From the NCBI RefSeq assembly GCF_900105115.1, contig NZ_FNRV01000001.1, forward strand, positions 3,457,501 to 3,521,500: a stretch of 64,000 nucleotides of DNA. The letters are read 5' to 3'. The DNA is from Pseudomonas mohnii. Its GTDB lineage: Bacteria > Pseudomonadota > Gammaproteobacteria > Pseudomonadales > Pseudomonadaceae. The notes beneath the pieces are model-generated. The model saw nothing but the letters and a program-made list of their open reading frames with translations. It ran no database searches and was not told where the DNA came from. The stretch's first letter is position 1; each line of letters opens with the position of its first letter. Positions 59,220 through 64,000 of the stretch are shown piece by piece. Both the position numbers and the translations under genes were made by a program.

Positions 59220-60713
59220 TTATTGCGTCGCCGGCCGATACTGCAATGCTTCCGCCAGATGCTCACGCCTGATCCCGTCGACCTGCTCCAGATCCGCCAA
59301 GGTTCGCGCCACCTTCAGCAGCCGATGCGCCGAGCGCAGCGACAGGGTCAGCCTTTCACAGGCCGTTTCCAGCCAGGTCTCATCGACTGTGGATAACGTG
59401 CAGTGCCGGCGCAGCCCCGGCAAATCGAGAAAGGCGTTGGCGCACCCTTGACGCTTTTGCTGTCGTTCACGGGCTTCAGCGACCAGCTCCGCCGCGCTGG
59501 CGCTGTCCTCTCCGGGTTTCACCGTTGGATTCAGCGCCGTGGCCTCCCGCGCAACCGTCAGGTGCAAATCGATCCGATCCAGCAAGGGCCCGGACAGTTT
59601 GTTGCGATAGCGCTGAACCATGTCCGGCGTGCAGGAGCAGCGGCCAGTGGGTTCGCCAAGATATCCACAGGGGCACGGATTCATTGCCGCCACCAGCTGA
59701 AAACGTGCCGGGAATCGCACGCGATCCTTCGCTCGGGAAATCACGATATGGCCCGACTCCAGAGGCTCCCTCAAAACCTCCAGTACTTTGCGGTCGAACT
59801 CTGGAAGCTCATCGAGAAATAAAACACCGTGGTGGGCGAGGGTGATTTCACCGGGCTGCGGTTTCGAGCCGCCACCCACGAGTGCCGGGCCTGAAGCCGA
59901 GTGGTGCGGTTGTCGGAAGGGGCGCTGCGGCCAATGACTCAACGGGACGCAACTGGTGACTGACTGAATCGCCGCCACTTCCAGTGCTTCGCTCTCGGCC
60001 AGGGGCGGCAACAGCCCTGGCAGGCGACTCGCCAGAAGCGTCTTGCCCGTTCCCGGAGGTCCGCTGAACAGCAAGTTATGCGCGCCGGCTGCAGCAATCA
60101 GCAACGCCCGTTTGGCGGCTTGCTGACCCTGTACTTCGTTCAGGTCGGGGTAGGGTTTGCTGGCGTGGATCAATCCATCGGAGACATAGGGTTCTACCGG
60201 CGTGTGTCCATTGAAATGCGCCACGGCCTGCAGCAGATGATCCACCGCAATCACCTTCAACCCCGACGCCAGGCACGCCTCCTCGGCATTCGCGCTCGGC
60301 ACCATCAACGAACGCCCGGCCTTGCGCGCGGCCAGTGCCGCCGGCAACACGCCCCGCACCGCACGCACTGCGCCTGACAGGGCCAGTTCACCCAGACATT
60401 CCACGTCATCGAGCGTCAACGTCGGCACCTGCACGCTGGCCGAAAGAATCCCCAGGGCAATCGCCAGATCGAACCGTCCGCCATCCTTGGGCAAATCCGC
60501 CGGTGCCAGATTCAAGGTGATGCGCCGCGCCGGAAACTGCAGCCCCGAATTGATGATCGCACTGCGCACCCGATCCTTGCTCTCCTTCACCGCCGCCTCA
60601 GGCAGGCCGACCATAGTCAGCGATGGCAAACCATTGGCCAGATGGACTTCGACGGTGACGGCGGGGGCATCCACGCCAATCTGGGCGCGGCTGTGGACGA
60701 TGGAGAGGGACAT
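59220..60713 (-). CDS. comM: ComM/YifB-family Mg chelatase-like AAA ATPase
   Basis: 497 residues. N-terminal Lon-like domain ('LANGLPSLTMVGLPEAAVKE', 'ARRITLNLAPADLPKDGGRF'), AAA+ core with Walker A 'FSGPPGTGKTLLASRL', Walker B 'GVLFLDELPEFDRKVLE' and 'MNPCPCGYLG' with a Cys pair, and a C-terminal Mg_chelatase_C domain ('RLTLSLRSAHRLLKVARTLA'). It is a hexameric helicase aiding branch migration of incoming DNA in natural transformation of other gamma-proteobacteria. Position next to ubiK matches Pseudomonas. Confidence 0.94.
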   Translation of the reverse strand: MSLSIVHSRAQIGVDAPAVTVEVHLANGLPSLTMVGLPEAAVKESKDRVRSAIINSGLQFPARRITLNLAPADLPKDGGRFDLAIALGILSASVQVPTLTLDDVECLGELALSGAVRAVRGVLPAALAARKAGRSLMVPSANAEEACLASGLKVIAVDHLLQAVAHFNGHTPVEPYVSDGLIHASKPYPDLNEVQGQQAAKRALLIAAAGAHNLLFSGPPGTGKTLLASRLPGLLPPLAESEALEVAAIQSVTSCVPLSHWPQRPFRQPHHSASGPALVGGGSKPQPGEITLAHHGVLFLDELPEFDRKVLEVLREPLESGHIVISRAKDRVRFPARFQLVAAMNPCPCGYLGEPTGRCSCTPDMVQRYRNKLSGPLLDRIDLHLTVAREATALNPTVKPGEDSASAAELVAEARERQQKRQGCANAFLDLPGLRRHCTLSTVDETWLETACERLTLSLRSAHRLLKVARTLADLEQVDGIRREHLAEALQYRPATQ

Positions 60714-60999
60714 GGTCGTTCCTTGAGTTGTACGGGGGCCGCTTCCTGCGGGTTTTTGAAGGGTAGACGGCAGCGCTGTTTCCGCAGTGCATGGAAGAGG
60801 AGGAATTTTCGCAAGATGTTGCGCCGTTCCACGGGCAGCGTATTGATTCTGTGGCGAGGGGAGCGCTCCCTCGCCATAAGCATTCCATCGTTTAATTTCT
60901 TTGAAGAGACATTGATGTGCGATGCGCTAGTGTTGGTCGAAAGTGGTCAGTTATTGCATTACTGCGTGTGGGAAAATAGAGGTGGCCTCCTTGGTTGGC
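60714..60999. other. Gene-free stretch between comM and the accessory genes
   Basis: No supported gene. It holds a GTGGCGAG-class inverted repeat at 60850-60877, and from about 60890 the base composition drops toward AT, marking the left edge of the accessory segment. Confidence 0.5.
60850..60877. repeat. Inverted repeat of the GTGGCGAG class
   Basis: TGGCGAGGG pairs with CCCTCGCCA around the palindromic centre GAGCGCTC. A related copy is at 28645-28670. Confidence 0.75.
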
Positions 61000-61812
61000 T
61001 CAGAATTGCTCGCTCGACTGAGGCTGCTTAGAGGAAGAATGTTCGTCATCAGGTAGGTTGCTATCACCATTTAGAATTTTTAGTATAAAGCTTTCTATGT
61101 CGATATTATTTTTGCCTTCTGCGACATGCGTCAAATAGTTAAAGTCTAAAGCTATCAATCCATTAAGTCTGGATTCGTAGTCGCTCGGGTACTCTGCTTG
61201 TTCTATTTGAGGTAAGCCTTTGTAATGGTCAAGGACGCTTTGGAAGAACTTGGTCAGTTTTCCGGTGGTGTTGTACTCATGCTCTGCCTCGGCAACAACT
61301 TTTTGCCTCCATGCGAATTCTTGTTTGTCTGACTCTTCCAACGCTGCCCGTCTTTCATTGACGGTAAATGTGCCGCTGTCATCGTATGTAATTAAGGCCA
61401 ATTGATCCGCCGGCATTCCCGAAAATGGATTGCTGGCCAATCCTCTTGTATATAAAGTTGCTTTTTCGGCGCGTGCTAATAGCGTGGGATCGTCTGTGTC
61501 AGGAACTTCGGTGTCGTGTTTCAATTTGTTTGCAGTATAGTATGGGCTTAGGAGCTCATTGACGGTGTTTCTAGCCAGCGACTCCAGCTCCACTCTGGTC
61601 AGGCGTGCATCTCGGGCCTGAGCACGTAATGAGGCCTCGCTTAATTGATTCGCCATCGTGGAAACAGTAGTGCTGCGAGTTGCATCAGCTGGGGCTTGGG
61701 AGGTTCTCTGGTTGATGCCTGTATTTCCATCAGGATTGGTTGTCATCGCTTTTGATCCAGTCAGAGCTAGACCGCTTTCAACGACAGGATTGCTTGTTGA
61801 GTTAATCATCAT
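61000..61812 (-). CDS. Hypothetical soluble protein in AT-rich accessory segment
   Basis: 270 residues; I recognise no domain with confidence. No signal peptide or membrane helix. The first 75 residues are Ser/Thr/Asn-rich ('TGINQRTSQAPADATRSTT'), then a helical, charged body ('NQLSEASLRAQARDARLTR', 'LLARAEKATLYTRGL', 'NERRAALEESDKQEFAWRQK', 'FFQSVLDHYKGLPQIEQAEY') and a Ser/Gln-rich end. The ATG at 61812 has AAGGAG 5 bases upstream; the next ATG is 3 bases later. Such proteins are, I believe, found in several Pseudomonas as hypothetical paralogues. It could be a secreted effector-type protein, but nothing seen proves it. Confidence 0.75.
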   Translation of the reverse strand: MMINSTSNPVVESGLALTGSKAMTTNPDGNTGINQRTSQAPADATRSTTVSTMANQLSEASLRAQARDARLTRVELESLARNTVNELLSPYYTANKLKHDTEVPDTDDPTLLARAEKATLYTRGLASNPFSGMPADQLALITYDDSGTFTVNERRAALEESDKQEFAWRQKVVAEAEHEYNTTGKLTKFFQSVLDHYKGLPQIEQAEYPSDYESRLNGLIALDFNYLTHVAEGKNNIDIESFILKILNGDSNLPDDEHSSSKQPQSSEQF

Positions 61813-61822
61813 TGCTACTCCT

Positions 61823-61830
61823 TTGTTTTT
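61823..61830 (-). promoter_or_regulatory. AANAANAA motif overlapping the ribosome site of the 61000 gene
   Basis: On the minus strand this reads AAAAACAA and runs straight into AGGAG, 10 bases before the start codon. It matches the Hfq/Crc CA motif. Confidence 0.35.
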
Positions 61831-61905
61831 ATAAGACAGATATGATCTGCTGAAAAAATCACCTGTTGGCAAGGGCGGAAGGTCTATCAAGACCCGCGAC
61901 GTTCT

Positions 61906-62352
61906 TTACTTCATCGTGATTTCTACTGACCAGGCAAAGGTGGACGGGTTTGTTCTGGTTGCTCTTATGGTGCAAGTAGCACCGCCGCTGGGAGTGGCTG
62001 TATTATTCCACTTTGGAATTTTGCTTCCGCCTGGGCCAGGGATCGTCACAAATGTAGATAGATATACACAGCTTTTTGCGCCGATTTTATATCGTAAATT
62101 AGCATGGTTGTAGTCAGGGGATGTCTGGCTTTGTACCGTGTAAGTCTCCGAGCTATTTGCATTTATGGTGGTTTTTGGAGTGGGTTCTGCGTTTGTTTTT
62201 GTAATAAATTCATTACTGGTTGTGGGTGTATACGTAGCGGTCTGTGTTCCAAGGTTTTTGAATGTAACTGTAACGGGTGGTCCGGCGACAGCTGGGTTTA
62301 TGTGAAGTGCCGTCAATGCAAAAAAAGCAATTAAAGAAGTGTATATTTTCAT
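61906..62352 (-). CDS. Small exported protein of unknown function, accessory segment
   Basis: 148 residues from the ATG at 62350-62352, with AAGGAG 8 bases upstream; a longer frame adds ten codons without support. Sec signal peptide (about 1-23, cleavage 'AVA-G'). The mature part is Thr-, Ser- and Pro-rich and beta-like ('VTVTFKNLGTQTATYTPTT', 'TTINANSSETYTVQSQTSP', 'PSTFAWSVEITMK'), with two cysteines at residues 95 and 127 that could form one disulfide. Its length and character are those of small secreted beta-sandwich proteins, but I know of no family match. It reads in the same direction as the next gene, 93 bases apart. Confidence 0.72.
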   Translation of the reverse strand: MKIYTSLIAFFALTALHINPAVAGPPVTVTFKNLGTQTATYTPTTSNEFITKTNAEPTPKTTINANSSETYTVQSQTSPDYNHANLRYKIGAKSCVYLSTFVTIPGPGGSKIPKWNNTATPSGGATCTIRATRTNPSTFAWSVEITMK

Positions 62353-62665
62353 AGGTGTTGCTCCTTGTGGTGTTATGAACATTCCATTGGTATCAATAAC
62401 TAATACACACTGCGGGCTAGATTTTTTTCACGCGGATGCAGCGCTCGCGTTCAAATGAATCATTTGAGAGGTGAGCTTAGAAAGGGTGGATTAGCGGCGC
62501 AATCAGACGGCGGATGAGAGGTTCGTAGGATGTTGCCGGGACTCTTGCGGGCTTGAAGACCGCAGTCTCGGCAATTCCTACAGATAAATCTGACGGTCGT
62601 TACGACCTTGTGGCGAGCAGGCTCGCCTACACGGTGGAATGGGGTTAACCATTGGGGGGTGGGGC
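62353..62665. other. Gene-free stretch at the right edge of the accessory segment
   Basis: About 313 bases without a supported gene. AT-rich sequence upstream of the exported-protein gene passes into normal composition near 62470; a single REP-like element lies at 62609-62632. Confidence 0.45.
62609..62632. repeat. Single REP-like palindrome
   Basis: TTGTGGCGAGCAGGCTCGCC followed by TACA: GGCGAG pairs with CTCGCC. It lies between the accessory segment and ubiK. Confidence 0.65.
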
Positions 62666-62666
62666 G

Positions 62667-62927
62667 TTATTCGGAGGGTGGATTCAGTTTCGCTTCCAGT
62701 TCCGCGACCTTCGTCTCAAGTGCCTCCAACCGTGCCCGCGTCCGCGCCAGCACGACCATCTGGCTATCAAACTCTTCCCGGCTCACCAGATCCAGTTTGC
62801 TGAAGCCGCTTTGCAGCAGGGCCTTGAACTGGCTTTCGATTTCGCTTTTCGGCAATGGGGTGTCGCCGCTGAAGAGACGGGAGGCGGTGCCCGTCAGGGC
62901 GTCGAGGAAGTCTTTGGGCGCGAGCAT
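62667..62927 (-). CDS. ubiK: Ubiquinone biosynthesis accessory factor UbiK
   Basis: 86 residues. Starts 'MLAPKDFLDALTGTASRLFS', then 'ALLQSGFSKLDLVSREEFDS' and a C-terminal coiled coil ('LARTRARLEALETKVAELEA'), the BMFP (YqiC) family. UbiK binds UbiJ and helps the hydroxylation steps of aerobic ubiquinone synthesis at the membrane, and fits with the ubiCA genes elsewhere in the window. It is divergent from glnK. Confidence 0.93.
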   Translation of the reverse strand: MLAPKDFLDALTGTASRLFSGDTPLPKSEIESQFKALLQSGFSKLDLVSREEFDSQMVVLARTRARLEALETKVAELEAKLNPPSE

Positions 62928-63684
<757 letters not shown>

Positions 63685-63720
63685 GCCGCCACAAACCCAA
63701 CGCCCCAGGAGAAAACAATA

Positions 63721-64000
63721 TGACTCTGCGTAAATTCGCAGGGCTAGGAGCCCTGTTGTCCATCGTAATGCCCGGCCTGGCCATGGCGGCAGATCCGGTG
63801 GCGACTCCAGTCCTCAACTCCGGCGATACCGCCTGGATGTTGACCTCGACAGCCCTCGTGCTGTTCATGACCATTCCCGGCCTCGCGCTGTTCTACGGCG
63901 GCATGGTTCGGTCGAAAAACATTCTTTCCGTGATGATGCAGTGCTTCGCCATTACAGGTCTGATCAGCGTCCTGTGGGTCATTTATGGCTACAGCATCGC
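63721..64000 (+). CDS. amtB: Ammonium transporter AmtB, 3' end outside window
   Basis: 93 N-terminal residues visible. A signal peptide ends 'MPGLAMA-ADP' near residue 23, followed by the first Amt helices with 'GDTAWMLTSTALVLFMTIPG' and 'LALFYGGMVRSKNILSVMMQ', the conserved start of Amt transporters. AmtB carries ammonium through the inner membrane and binds GlnK. A Pro-rich spacer and AGGAGA precede the ATG. Truncated at the window edge. Confidence 0.96.

Noticed and set aside
60642..61031. 129-codon plus-strand frame at the left border of the accessory segment
   Set aside because: Overlaps the comM start and contains a palindrome; no ribosome site.

Overview
The window is a chromosomal stretch from a fluorescent Pseudomonas, most likely the P. 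fluorescens group. The evidence is the set and order of genes (phoBR, ubiCA, rubredoxin, HU, recG-oxyR, spoT-rpoZ-gmk, rph, crc-pyrE, argB-algC-dut-coaBC, radC, rpmBG, kauB, dadR-dadA-dadX, rep, glnK-amtB). This order matches the region I remember from P. aeruginosa PAO1, roughly oriC-proximal. High GC content, GC-rich third codon positions and more than a dozen REP/REPIN palindromes (GTAGGAGCGAGC-type) in the gaps agree with this. I saw no tRNA or rRNA genes, CRISPR array, phage or insertion sequence.

Layout. 1-3.2 kb: the start of a CNNM/CBS transporter-like protein, then phoB-phoR with a Pho box in front of phoB. 3.2-7.2 kb: a small periplasmic protein, ubiC-ubiA (first steps of ubiquinone synthesis), rubredoxin and its reductase, and an HU-family protein. 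7.5-12.5 kb: a small conserved protein, a YbaK-HDOD fusion, recG and oxyR. 12.8-17.2 kb: the exbB-exbD-tonB energy transducer, an SDR-like protein, a lipoprotein and ridA. 17.2-22.7 kb: spoT, rpoZ and gmk (ppGpp and GTP metabolism), yicC, rph and a small membrane protein. 23-31 kb: a GltS-type glutamate carrier, crc/pyrE (divergent), argB, algC, dut, coaBC and radC. 31-38.9 kb: a peptide-binding protein, ribosomal proteins L28 and L33, a cupin, the KauB aldehyde dehydrogenase, an MFS transporter and a phospholipase-D-like lipoprotein.

39-50.4 kb: amine and amino-acid metabolism: a MocR regulator with a divergent DUF1127 gene, a PuuB-like oxidoreductase, a YkgJ-type protein, then dadR, dadA, a second RidA-like gene and dadX (D/L-alanine catabolism), a PuuR-like regulator, cytochrome c5, an acetyl-CoA hydrolase-like protein and xpt. 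50.4-60.7 kb: rep helicase, a GGDEF-EAL protein with a degenerate GGDEF site, a MATE exporter, a GcvA-like LysR regulator, a Cache-type chemoreceptor and comM. 62.7-64 kb: ubiK, glnK and the start of amtB.

The one clearly accessory segment is about 60.9-62.5 kb, between comM and ubiK. It is visibly AT-richer and carries two unrecognised minus-strand genes: a small exported protein with two cysteines, and a 270-residue soluble protein. I could not assign a function to either, and they are the best candidates in the window for something undescribed. Other points worth checking are an intercistronic terminator before dadX, Hfq/Crc-type A-rich motifs in leaders (in a window that also encodes Crc), a GacA-box-like dyad before the glutamate carrier, and a structured leader before rpmB.
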